Assembly (NCBI GenBank): GCA_949126835.1
Contig: OX421499.1
Span: 29,302,490-29,366,489 of the forward strand
Direction: 5' to 3'
DNA: 64,000 nt
Origin: Anisus vortex
Taxonomy: Eukaryota; Mollusca; Gastropoda; Planorbidae
The first letter of the stretch is position 1, and every line of letters begins with the position of its first letter. The translations under genes and the position numbers were made by a program. Below are positions 35,963 to 46,530 of this stretch, piece after piece. Under the pieces are notes generated by a model that was not told where the DNA came from, did not search any database, and saw only the letters and a program-made list of their open reading frames with translations.

Positions 35963-38900
35963 TCAAATCGATTCTTAAAAATTGAGAGCATAACTTGGCG
36001 TAGTTGTAGGCCTAATATTTTATTAGTTGTCTCATAAACATGCGTTTTCCCGGTTTACCTCATTATTTGTCCCACTAGTTAATACAGACATTTCAAAGAT
36101 AAGTTCCCGTCGTTGTTCACACTCAATGGAAATATTGTTTAACGTCACGTTGGCCGAGCCAGCGCGTTCGACTGGCGTGCCGAAGTTTCCTGGGTTCTAA
36201 TCCTGGCGAAGGCTAGAGTTTGTTCCGGGGATTGGGGGGGTGTCCCTGATTCTACCCAGACGTGAACTCCGCTGTACTGAGAGCTGAGAGTATTTTTCCC
36301 TTTTAACCCTGGATAAGAACTCTGCCGTGCGTCTAAGCACATTTAAATCTCCATAGAGAACAGATTAGCCCTGGATTAAATTTAAATCTCCATAGAGAAC
36401 AGATTAGCCCTGGATTAAATTTAAATCTCCATAGAGAACAGATTAGCCGTGGATTAAATTTAAATCTCCATAGAGAACAGATTAGCCCTGGATTAAATTT
36501 AAATCTCCATAGAGAACAGATTAGCCCTGGATTAAATGTAAATCTCCATAGAGAACAGATTAGCCCTGGATTAAATTTAAATCTCCATAGAGAACAGATT
36601 AGCCCTGGATTAAATTTAAATCTCCATAGAGAACAGATTAGCCCTGGATTAAATTTAAATCTCCATAGAGAACAGATTAGCCCTGGATTAAATGTAAATC
36701 TCCATAGAGAACAGATTAGCCCTGGATTAAATTTAAATCTCCATAGAGAACAGATTAGCCCTGGATTAAATTTAAATCTCCATAGAGAACAGATTAGCCC
36801 TGGATTAAATTTAAATCTCCATAGAGAACAGATTAGCCCTGGATTAAATTTAAATCTCCATAGAGAACAGATTAGCCCTGGATTAAATTTAAATCTCCAT
36901 AGAGAACAGATTAGCCCTGGATTAAATTTAAATCTCCATAGAGAACAGATTAGCCCTGGATTAAATTTAAATCTCCATAGAGAACAGATTAGCCCTGGAT
37001 TAAATTTAAATCTCCATAGAGAACAGATTAGCCCTGGATTAAATTTAAATCTCCATACATGTAAGGGGGGGGGGAGTTTAAGAGTTTAAAACATTTTGGT
37101 ATTATTATTAAATGTGTTATTCAATTATATAACACAAGTTTTATTATTATATACATATATTTACATTTATATACAAGGGGAGGGACGGGTATATCTGTGC
37201 ATACCTATATTGTGGTAGGCAGGTAGGATTAGCTACCTGGATGAACCAATCCTAAAGGAGGCTACTATTACTAGCTAACTATACTAAATACTAGACTATA
37301 CTAAACTACTAAAACTACACTAAGCTAAACACAGAACACCAAACCACAAATAAACAAACATAAACAACGTAGACTACAACAATGTATCTAACTATCAATA
37401 GAACAAATACATATTTCATAATACACGAGCAAGTTTATTCAAATTATAATAAGCCCTAACCATCAATATCAACAACAACTAAATAAATCCATCGTCTACC
37501 AACGCCATTTCTAACTAAATAAATCATCATCTCTACCAACTCTTAATTCACATAGAGACCGCCAACAAAATCATAACTCAAATCTTCTCATCACTTAACA
37601 CACTATCTAATATCTAACTAAGAAAATATAACCACAGATCTAGCAATTATACATCTAACTTAAAAATAATATGTACGTAAAGAATAAATATATACAAGAG
37701 ACCTAGCAATTTCTAACATCTAATTTAAAAATAATATATAACCAGAGACCAACAAGGTAGGTTTTATCCGACCTAAGGTATATAAATATAAGAATAAAAA
37801 ATTAAGTAAAAAATAATAATCTTTACATAAATTCAATGCGATAAACACGTTGGGCTGACCGATATCATTCAACATGGTCGCCGCTCTGGTTTAATTCAGT
37901 GATCGTAAATCATACTAAAATCTATATGCTATCTAAACAATCGGACATAATATTAACTCATCTTAATCCATCACCAATGTTAAGATATTAATCTACAGTT
38001 TAGAATACTAATTTTACATCAAAAAAGCAATAGAAAAATGTTATAATTAAACTTACGAGACTAGTATGCCACTTTCAACGACCACCACCAATAGAAGGCC
38101 AAACAACTAACCGGAAGGGAGATTAAATAGGGCGACCCAAACACTATCACTGACCAAAAAAATTTATTGACCCGCAGCCAATCGGATTCAAACAACCTGA
38201 AAAAGCGCTCCAGTATAATTAGTTAAAAACTTAACTGTGCTTTGTTATGAAATTAAAAGAAAATATAACGAGAACAGTACAAAACACCTTGTAGACCACC
38301 TGTCTACATAGAGAACAGATTACCCCTGGATTAAATTTAAATCTCCATAGAGAACAGATTAGCCCTGGATTAAATTTAAATCTCCATAGAGAACAGATTA
38401 GCCCTGGATTAAATTTAAATCTCCATAGAGAACAGATTAGCCCTGGATTAAATTTAAATCTCCATAGAGAACAGATTAGCCCTGGATTAAATTTAAATCT
38501 CCATAGAGAACAGATTAGCCCTGGATTAAATTTAAATCTCCATAGAGAACAGATTGGTCCGAATGGTACTTTACTTTTTTTTTCCACGTTAAACAAAACA
38601 ATAACAACATAAAAAACAAATCGTACTTTTAAGATTTAGTTGTGATGTAGCACAGTCTTATGGGTCAACTAGGAGACTTTTGCGTTGGACTGTTGCTAGT
38701 AGATAAATGAATAAAGGAATTTTATCCCCCCCCCCCCCCCCCCATTTATTCTAGCTTTCAGCGACAGATAAAGACCTCTGCGCGCTGACCTTAGATAACC
38801 GAGAACAATTTTGACAGGTGGATTTTTAAAAAAAAATTACAATAAGCATGCCAAATTCTTCGTATCGCGAATTTTTTTTTAATGATTACACCTAAACTAA

Positions 38901-41900
38901 ATTCTTAAATTCTTCTAGATTTTCAAGCCTTGGTTTTCGACTTTCATAATCATTGAAGCTAGAAATATTTAGTTGCAGAAAAGTACTTGGCATTAAGTAT
39001 TATGAAGATATAAGCCAACAATAGCATTAACATCAGCAAATTACTAATGAATTTGAGACCCATGGTTTTTTTTTCACTTGCTGTACAAAAAGTAGCCCTA
39101 CTTCTATTTCTCCAAAATATTTGGGATAACTCTATTTATACCAACGAAATTTCACGTAGTCAGGCCTAGTCTCACTGTCTCGTTTGCAACCTATTTCATT
39201 TACATTTCCGAGCGCCAGATTTACTTTAAAATGGTTCAAAATATATTTTTGGGAAAATTTGAATTAAAAAAATGGTTACAACGGTTACTTTGTTTTTTTG
39301 TGTGTGCATTTTGCAATTAAAAGTGTACATTCTTAACGCCTTAGACTGCTGTACCCGGCGCATTTTGGCGGCGTAGTTGGACTGTCTACCCAGCAGTTTA
39401 AGGAAGTCAACGGGCACTCCAATCTGTACATTGGCTGGGGCGGTGAAGACGATGATTTATATGAACGGTGAGTAGTCCATCTAAAATACAGACAATATTT
39501 CTTTATTCCATCCCGCTGATCTTTTAAACCTTTTGCCTTATATCCGCACACCTCTATACAATATTTTCCCAATCAATAAGTTTCATTATTAGCTGGCTTT
39601 ATATTCAAATAATTAATTAAGTTTACAACTTTTGTTTTATTTCAATACGGAACATATTGTAGCACATAAGTGTTCCGTGGTTGTATGCTAGGTGGAAATA
39701 CAACCAAATTAAATGACGAAGAAAATTGTTTTCATAGTAAAAAAAAAAGCAGTTAACATTCTGATTTCTTTTATAAAAAAACAAACAAACAACTACACAA
39801 AAATTATTCCTAAACATCTAACATCCTCATCATAAGGTGCCACGTCATTTGGCGTAGGCGATCATGTCGTTCCATGTATCTTTTCTTCTGGCAAACTCTA
39901 GCATTTCTGTTGTGTTTTTTTTGCCATGCCATTCTGTTATATCAACTTTCTTCTCTGTCTTCCTATGCATCTCTTTCTCTCCAGCTTTTCTTATTATGAG
40001 GAATATACTAGCTTTGAGGAATACTAGCTTTGAGGAATACTAGCTTTGAGGAATATACTAGCTTTGATTTGCTTTCTACATCTAGAGTCTAACAGCTGTC
40101 GAAGACAATTCAAATATTTAAGTATTTTTGTAGATTTATTATTTGCAATCTTAAATTTGGCTTTAAGCGAGCATTGTCTTTGACTAGGATGCTTTTTCTT
40201 TTATTTCATAAAAGGCATTAGGTTATAATACTAAGGTACTTGATTAATTATTGTACTTAAAAATTAACCTTCAATTTAGTCTTCCAGACCTCACACAGGA
40301 TTTATGTTGGCTTTATATAATGTTATGATATAGGCCCCTAGGGCCCTATTTGGTATTGTACACGAAAAGTATGTAAATGTAATTGACAGGTGGCGACAGC
40401 CTACAATTTGAAACAAACCTTTATTGGAAACGCCACTCCTATATGAATTGTGCGCATTGACAGTTGTCGTGCATTACGACTTTCACCGTGCTACGGAACA
40501 GAATTCATGATTATTCCATTGGCTTGTATTACTCTCGGATATTTTGAATCAACCTTACCCCCTCCCCATAGATCATAATAATTGAAAATGAATTTGTCAG
40601 ATTTCTAAATTCGGTATTGAATAACCTGAATAGAAAATTTTCAAAAGAAAAGATTTTTTCTTAAAGAGCAGTGGCAGTATTGTGTATTTTTAAAGAGTTA
40701 TGTCACTTTTTTGGCGTTCTCGAGATGTACACGTTAATCTATGTGGGAATTAAATTAAGCGGTGGGGACAGTAGCGTAGCCAGGTGGGGGGGGGGGAGCA
40801 AGGGGAGCAGCCGCTCCCCCTACAACCATTTTCGAAAAAAAGGGCCTTTTCGGAAAAAATCAGTTAATTAATAATTTTAACAAACCACGAAGAACAAGTT
40901 ATGATGTTTCAAATTTTTTTTTCTTTAAATTGCATTTCAACAATTTAATTTATTACAATCATTTTAAATCATTCAGCGTGCCAACAGCGTGAAAGTCAAA
41001 CTGATTAACTATATTATTTTTATAAAACAATTTATTTATTTATTTAGTGCCGTAGCAAGACCAAGACCAAAAGAAAAGGAGCGTAATAGAGAAAATCATT
41101 AAAGCGTTTTATATTTAATAAAAAAAATAACCTGTTTGTTATTATCAGCTTTAAAAAAAAATCCATTCATAGCTAATACACAATTTCATTAGGCTACTCA
41201 ACTTACACATTATCTAATAGTTATCAACATTTGAATTTAGTTGTCAATACATTTTTCTAGTAATAGATATAGTCTTTAATGATTTATGTGGGGGGCCCTC
41301 GTGGCCTCGCTCGGAATAACTGAGATTTACACTAACATAATATGATTTTAACGCGAGGATGAACAATTGGAAGATATTACAATTAAGAGGAAGAAATACG
41401 TAATAATTATAAAAACTGGGTAGTTATTTTAATGTTCAAAAATGTACATGTACATTCTTTAGTCATAGAATATTTATATAGTTTTCAATTATCTTGTGTA
41501 ATTTGATCATTTAGGAGTTATAAATTGAAAACAAAAAAGAAACATATTAGATATATTAATGTAAAGAAAAGGGGTTAATTATCTCCAAATTTAATGCTAG
41601 TGATACCAAACGCCATCTATCTTAATTTGCATTAAATTAGGGAAAGAGTTAAATGTTTTAAAATTGATTTTACGGAAAGATATGCCCAGTTTCAATGCAA
41701 ATCCATTCCACTTCAAGTGATTTTGGACCAAGTCTTGTAAATGGAAGTTTAACTCACTGAAACGTGTCGCCAATTCATACAGAAACATTGGCATCAACAG
41801 TCAGTTCTCCCCATTCAATAACGGATTTTTTTTTTTCATTAAGATACATATTAATTGCTTCCAGACAAGAAAATAATCTATCCAAGACTTTACCAATACT

Positions 41901-44900
41901 CCATATGACGTTCTTCTAGAAGAGACTTGAGAAACTATATAATTGACTATCTTAACAATAGAATCAATCACAGATTGCAAGTCCAATGATAGGAGCTTTG
42001 CATACAAACATTCCTGAACTAAAACAGTCGACGTCCAGTGTGATTACCATGTAGTTCGCCATGCAGCACCCACTAATTATGCTGACATACATTGTTTTCA
42101 CTTGCATTAAACAATATTCTTGGAGGTCTTTCGCGTGATACTGAAAATCTTTCTGCGTGCCAAGTCCTGCGTCTTTCTGCGTGCCTTTGGTTGCCGACCC
42201 TTGCTATAGAGCATTCGCGTTGATTCTATAAATACTTTTCGATACTAGATGTTTATCCCGAAAATGAGCATTAGATTTTGCAGAATTTCCTATCACTATT
42301 TCCTGCTAGAAAAAGAATCGTGAATGGTTAAATAAAAACTGCCTTATGATACAGTGTGTGTATCCTGAGGCACGGGGTTTTCTTATAACACTTGATACGT
42401 ACAAATTTGTACTTATTCTATTAATCTGGAAAAATTGCAAAAACGTTGGGCCTTTTTCCTAAAATTTCGCTCTCCCTAGCGTCAAAACTGGGCTACGCCA
42501 CCTATTGGAGAGGGGGGATTATTGTAGAACCATGTATATCTATGGTAGAACGTGTATTTATTTTTATCAATGTAGCTACACGCAGGAAGAATCCATTTCT
42601 ACCGCCAATCACTGAGCTCTACAATGAAGTTTGTGACTTGGAAAGATCGTGAAGAATTCAACAATCCTCTGCTCGTAGAGAAATAATAGAGATGCTTGAA
42701 ATGTTTTTAACAAATGTCACGACGCAAAATGTCAGACCCCTCTTCCATTGACATCACACAGCTCTGCTTATCTCTCTACCTCCCACACCACCTTCAAAAT
42801 TAGCAATTCACCTTTTTTTTCTCCTTATTGAATCGGTATACAATAAACAATATGCCTATTAGGCTATAATTGCAGAAGCTAGTAAAATGTTTAAGATGCA
42901 CATTGTTTTACGTCACGTGACATTGTATAAACATCCCATTCCTCTCCTCACAACTTTTTGACCCCACCCCTCCTTTCCCCGTGACGTCATTAAAAATTTA
43001 TGGATCACCACCTTCCTTTCTTACATTTGTAAACTCGCCTAAATTGCCCGACATAGCTTTTAATGACGACAGGAAGCGCTTCTTTGGCCTTTTTAATTTA
43101 TACATATCCTAATTCTGCAGCCGTCACAAATCAGCACTATAGGCCTACACTGTGGATCAATCTTTCTATGATTTTTTTTTACAGGGTTATGAACAAGGGC
43201 TACTATATCAGCCGTTATTCCCTGGATATTTCCAAATATGACATGATTACTCATGGCAGGGATAAAGAGAACCATTCAAATCCGCACAGGTGAATATCTA
43301 GTCATTGAGTTATTGCCCCTTTTTTTTACTCTTACATTTTAAGACTATAAAAATAGAGGGGGAAAAACAAATTTTGTAATCCATTTTATACTGTCAAAGC
43401 TTATTGCTGACTAATTCAATGGTTTAATTATAAAGTCAGTTATTCTTTTACGGCTTATAGTTTAAATACATTATACCCATTTCTGAGGGAAAGTTCAATA
43501 AGGAGGTTTTAAGCCAGATCAATTTAAAATTTCTATTAAAAAAAACACTAGACCGTAGAAAATAGCAGCAATTTAAAGATTTTACGTTTTCATTAAATAG
43601 TTACCTTAATCATTTCAATTTAAAATTTAGGAATATTCTGTTTCATCTCGGGTGGCAATATGCAAGATCAAGAAAGGAAAAAGTACAACTGAACATCATT
43701 TAGACTTAACCAATGTGTTTGATGTAATAATTTTTGTATTAGAAATGTTTGTTTTTTTATGGGTAAGACCATAATAATATCGTTAATCTGGGCGAGTGAA
43801 TTTTGTTAAAAAAAATAAGCAGTACCAAGACACCACTTCCTTATCCACAATTCCTATGTTTCACCATGCCAACTTTTTAGAAGAAAACTGCTTCAGCTGG
43901 CCAGACTACGGCAGGAAGTCGACGGTTTGAAGACTGCCCGGTACCACGCCACGATCAAGGATATGATTCTATTTAAGCTCATCACTGTGGCCATTGAAAA
44001 CGAAGAGATGGTAAAGGTGAGATCCAGCCATTCCTTCATCATCAACAACATTGGTAGCTTAGTCGCCATGCTCATCATTTACTAAACACCCTTAGCTGGC
44101 TTTAATGAAACTGACCCAACACGATTCAACTAGTATTTCTTTTTAAACATCAGTTGTGTTCTGGCTCATGGCGATGAGGAAGGGGGAAGGGTTCGGAACT
44201 GCAGATGTGGTTAGGGTTTAGTCAACGTTTAAGAATAGTGTTGGACAGGTGTGGCATCCCCGAATTTCCGGGATTCGGTTCTGTAAAAGCAGATAATTTT
44301 ATTATTTATTTAATTATTTATGCATAGAATAGTAAGATATTGTGTTACCAAAACAATTTTCCATTGCATATGCTCTATGGAACTTGTGTCAGATTTGAGA
44401 TGAATCAACCTAAAGACTTCAATAGTGTTTTTTTTTTATAAAAGTCTGTAGGCTAATTACTAAAACTTTCTTTACCGAGATTGAACGTTCTCCAACTCTA
44501 TGATGTGGCCAGTGGCCTATACGGATCCATTATCCTTGCCATTAACAGTTAGCTGAGCATGGTACGGATTTGTTATGCCCTGAATGCCATCCCATCAGCA
44601 CAAATGAGCACTGGTCATCGTTTTGTTCTGGAGACATTCCGGGAGTTGTATTCCCATGCGTTATTCCACCGGTTTGATTCTAAGGAAACAGGTGGTTTAC
44701 ACCAGTTGTCAGCTTTAAGACCGAATGGTACAGATTGATACCGGTATAAGAGAAACTTCTCACAATCTATGCGACACAAAGGCCGAACGTCAGCATCAGG
44801 GCCGTATTTAGGATTGTGGGGGCCCTGTTCCCAAATTTATGTGGGGACCCCTCGTTGCCTCGATCTGCCTTCCACTTACGTCAGAAAAGTGCCGTTAATT

Positions 44901-46003
44901 CATGTTACATTCTGTAAAATCATAAATTGTATGTTCTTTAGCTTGGTTGGACTGGAGCGCTTAAAATTATAAGGGAATAAATGAATTTTATTTTACATTT
45001 TCAACGAAAGAATGGGGATATCACTAACAAATATTTCTTTTTGTGATGTGTGGGGGCCTCTTTTGTGTGGGGGCCCCTGTTCCAAGGGAACATGTGGAAC
45101 ATGCCTAAATACACAACTGGTCAGCATACCGTAGATTCTGGGTTCGAATCCTGAATCCCTGAGTCTACCCAGTTAGTTAGGGCAAAGTAAAGGCGGCCTG
45201 GCATTGTGCTTTACACACAATCCCAATGTATGCCGTGGCCACGGAAACTGGTGAAATAATTTGGTCCGCGGGATTACTCACAGTGTAGAGATGTAACATA
45301 ACCTGTTTTGATTCCACATTAGCATAATGTGATGATTAAACATTGAGAAAATGCCTTTTCTTCTTCTTCATATTACTGTGGAGACCCTGTTAGGACCGAG
45401 GAAATAGTCCACAATTTAACTAAACATAAAAATAAAAACATCACAAACAACAATTATATACAGATGACAGAGTGTCACTTTAGGTTTTTAGACCAGCCCT
45501 TCAGTGACGATTTGAAAGTCGGCACAGTAGGGGCAGTGGTGGAGGCCTGATTCAGGGTGTTCGACAGCCTAATGGCTGACGGAAAAAAAGAATATTTGTA
45601 GACGTCGGTGTTGACGGCATGTGGGACATGCACCTTGAGCTGATGGCCTCGGGTAGAGCGGGTCACCTGTTGGATTCGACCTGGCTGCGTGGACATTTCC
45701 ACGTGGTGGTTCACGATCTTGTAAATAGGGTGACTTTGTTTATCGCTCTGCGGTGTTGTAGGGGTTCCAATTCGAGCTTGGCCACCAAAGCAGAGGCGCT
45801 AGTTTTAAGGCCGTGGTCCTGTAAGATACGACGTTGGGTCATCTCCAGCCAAGATATCATTCCCAATAATAAACCCGTCATGTTTTTTTTTAATGTTTAC
45901 GTATACGCCCCTCACTTGTGTGCACATCTATTTTTACCTTTCCCAGGCTGCTCCAGACTACGTGCAAAACATCATCAACTCAAATACAGTCATTCAAAGT
46001 TGA
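31107..46003 (+). CDS. beta-1,4-galactosyltransferase-family glycosyltransferase (GT7; 8 exons, 386 aa)
   Basis: Type II Golgi glycosyltransferase of family GT7, transferring Gal, GalNAc or GlcNAc from a UDP-sugar. Exons: 31107-31260, 32107-32271, 34607-34839, 35653-35840, 39345-39467, 43185-43289, 43881-44016, 45947-46003. All are GT...AG with matching phases, total 386 codons plus the stop. Residues 31-50 form the signal anchor. A stem with NQS and NQT sites follows. Motifs: PFRNR (151-155), FNRGALLNIGF, metal-binding HDVDLVP (215-221), FGGVVGLS (254-261), GWGGEDDD (277-284), and M308 and H311 matching the second metal-site residues. His253 occupies the donor-selectivity position that is Tyr289 in bovine B4GALT1, and Ile276 replaces a usual Trp. 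The last exon (19 codons) is inferred: reading through the donor at 44017 would instead add about 22 residues and stop near 44085. Family sure, sugar specificity not. Confidence 0.9.
31866..31945 (+). mobile_element. LINE tail fragment sharing two modules
   Basis: Bases 31866-31918 match 27006-27058 closely (TAGCCCTGCCGCCGACC ... GCAAGAGTTTTGGACCTG). The following TAATAATCTTCTTT plus TAGAAGG matches the LINE tail near 62570. Non-coding, in intron 1 of the glycosyltransferase gene. Confidence 0.5.
32345..32535 (+). mobile_element. decayed LINE 3' end
   Basis: Resembles the LINE ends at 22400-22555: TTCTTCCCGTGCGGCATCC, then GGTTGCAAAT, ending with an AAATAAGATAAATTG tail. Too damaged to translate. 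Intron 2 of the glycosyltransferase gene. Confidence 0.45.
33075..33860. repeat. 24-bp minisatellite, about 32 copies
   Basis: Units based on CACATTCAAACCTAACAAGT plus ATAG, with variants ATGTAT, CACCTT and ATAACA. It lies in intron 2 of the glycosyltransferase gene. The 24-bp period keeps frames open on both strands (repeated CTF KPN and VLYLLGLN peptides), which are artefacts. Confidence 0.9.
34256..34451. mobile_element. 196-bp hAT MITE with CAGGGGTCGGCAA ends
   Basis: Ends CAGGGGTCGGCAAAC and GGTTGCCGACCCCTA. Perfect 8-bp target duplication GTCTAATG at 34248-34255 and 34452-34459. Internal motifs CAGCGTGCCAAG and GCGTGCC recur in relatives at 42115-42205, 60373-60576 and 61630-61725. It ends about 155 bases before exon 3 of the glycosyltransferase gene. 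Confidence 0.9.
35923..35959. repeat. (GA)n microsatellite
   Basis: An uninterrupted GA dinucleotide run shortly after exon 4 of the glycosyltransferase gene. Confidence 0.95.
36148..36265 (+). mobile_element. SINE, 5' part only
   Basis: Begins with the tRNA-like head TTGGCCGAGCCAGCGCGTTC, a B-box region GGGTTCTAATCC, then GAAGGCTAGAG and TGTCCCTGATTCTACCCAG. The rest of the SINE is missing. Confidence 0.75.
36342..37057. repeat. 39-bp tandem array, about 18 copies (part 1)
   Basis: Near-perfect units of TTTAAATCTCCATAGAGAAC plus AGATTAGCCCTGGATTAAA. The same unit resumes at 38307 after about 1.25 kb of unrelated sequence. The two blocks lie in intron 4 of the glycosyltransferase gene. Units are so alike that the array must be young or homogenised. 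Confidence 0.95.
37058..38306. other. 1.25-kb segment separating two blocks of the 39-bp array
   Basis: Unrelated to the flanking array, so probably an insertion or the ancestral spacer. It starts with a poly-G run (about 37065), and 37250-37800 is A/C-rich and almost free of G on the plus strand. Towards the right end the composition becomes more balanced. No ORF, inverted ends or target duplication could be identified. Confidence 0.5.
38307..38556. repeat. 39-bp tandem array, about 6 copies (part 2)
   Basis: Same unit and orientation as 36342-37057. The minus-strand frame repeats a 13-residue peptide (KFNPGLICSLWRF); this is a period artefact, not a protein. Confidence 0.95.
38726..38743. 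repeat. poly-C tract
   Basis: An 18-base run of C in intron 4 of the glycosyltransferase gene. Length is liable to sequencing error. Confidence 0.9.
40006..40075. repeat. short tandem repeat, 4 units
   Basis: Four units of about 18-21 bp based on ACTAGCTTTGAGGAATA, in intron 5 of the glycosyltransferase gene. Confidence 0.8.
41380..42030 (-). pseudogene. hAT transposase remnant, ZBED5/SCAND3-like
   Basis: The minus strand encodes LQSVIDSIVKIVNYI (about 41970) and, after a break, ATRFSELNFHLQDLVQNHL (about 41770), which match the middle of ZBED5/SCAND3-type hAT transposases. The adjacent non-coding part (41380-41580) resembles the interior of the CATAGGTTCTCAA hAT family at 46840-47060. The catalytic and finger domains are missing. 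Confidence 0.5.
42115..42205. mobile_element. end fragment of the CAGGGGTCGGCAA MITE family
   Basis: Contains TCTTTCTGCGTGCC twice and ends in GGTTGCCGACCCTTGC, like the right half of 34256-34451. The left half is missing. Confidence 0.55.
44797..45119. mobile_element. 323-bp hAT MITE with CAGGGCCGTATTTAGG end
   Basis: Ends CAGGGCCGTATTTAGG and CCTAAATACACAACTG are inverted, with the inner GGGGGCCCTGTTCC also repeated at the right as GGGGGCCCCTGTTCC. Perfect 8-bp target duplication GTCAGCAT at 44789-44796 and 45120-45127. Lies in the last intron of the glycosyltransferase gene. Confidence 0.85.
45130..45285 (+). mobile_element. SINE with internal deletion
   Basis: Retains the B box GGGTTCGAATCCTG, jumps to TGAGTCTACCCAG, then keeps GTAAAGGCGGC, GCATTGTGCT and ACGGAAACTGGTGAA. 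It begins immediately after the MITE at 44797-45119. Confidence 0.75.
45470..45870 (-). mobile_element. LINE 3' end, minus strand
   Basis: Encodes the end of a LINE ORF2 across one frame change: QRRILQDHGLKTSASALVAK (about 45840-45790), then VNHHVEMSTQPGRIQQ and YKYSFFPSAIRLSNTL (about 45600-45550). It ends about 75 bases before the last glycosyltransferase exon. The plus-strand open frame overlapping it is spurious. Confidence 0.7.
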
Positions 46004-46530
46004 CAGTGGACCCCTAACTAAGTCAATATGATACTAAGAGAAACGTTATTGTGTACATATTTATTTTTTACCAATTATAATTTATGTATTTTTTTATGTT
46101 TATTATTCTAGCATTTTCATCAGTTTCACATAATATTCTTTTTCGTTTTGTTCTTCTTGATTTATTTCATATGTGTTCAGATATTAGATTAGATATTAGA
46201 TATTAAGTGTCTCATGGGGCAGTTCATTTTATGGGTCGTCCACATTGGACATAACGTAGATAAGTGGAAGAGGTAAAAAAAATTATTCAAAAAATGTTTT
46301 ATGAACAAAACAAAAAAAAAATCAAAAGTAATACATTATATTACATAAACTAGTCGTAGTTAGAGAAGTGATAGGAGAATTAATTGTGATGACACTCAGA
46401 TGAATTATGGCAGAGACATTTTCTAATTAAATGTGAAATGGTGAGGTCTTATACCAAATAGCACATAGTATGAATGAAGAAACAAATGTGGATAAAGCTT
46501 TAATGTCTAATGAAGATGAACAATCTATAG
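46004..46530. other. 3' flank of the glycosyltransferase gene
   Basis: AT-rich, with the presumed 3' UTR first. No canonical AATAAA was noticed and no other gene is seen. The last eight bases (46523-46530, ATCTATAG) are the target duplication of the next element. Confidence 0.45.

Larger units (their letters stand above)
40769..42503. mobile_element. possible 1.7-kb element with long imperfect inverted ends
   Basis: The left end CAGTAGCGTAGCCAGG and the right end GGCTACGCCACCT are inverted. The similarity continues inward (left ATTTTCGAAAAAAAGGGCC near 40828; right GGGCCTTTTTCC near 42449), giving imperfect arms of up to about 80-90 bp. No convincing target duplication was found. The interior contains hAT remnants (41380-42030) and a MITE end (42115-42205), so this may be a composite. 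It lies in intron 5 of the glycosyltransferase gene. Confidence 0.4.

Noticed and set aside
38231..38596. 121-residue minus-strand frame repeating KFNPGLICSLWRF
   Set aside because: Artefact of the 39-bp repeat. The larger block of the same array at 36342-37057 shows no such continuous frame in the same register.
44021..44085. Extension of the seventh glycosyltransferase exon as the true C-terminus
   Set aside because: Kept only as an alternative, because a good donor (GTGAGA) at 44017 and an in-phase acceptor and stop at 45947-46003 give a cleaner gene model.
45619..46017. 132-residue plus-strand frame
   Set aside because: It runs antisense over a LINE end and then, in the wrong frame, over the last glycosyltransferase exon.
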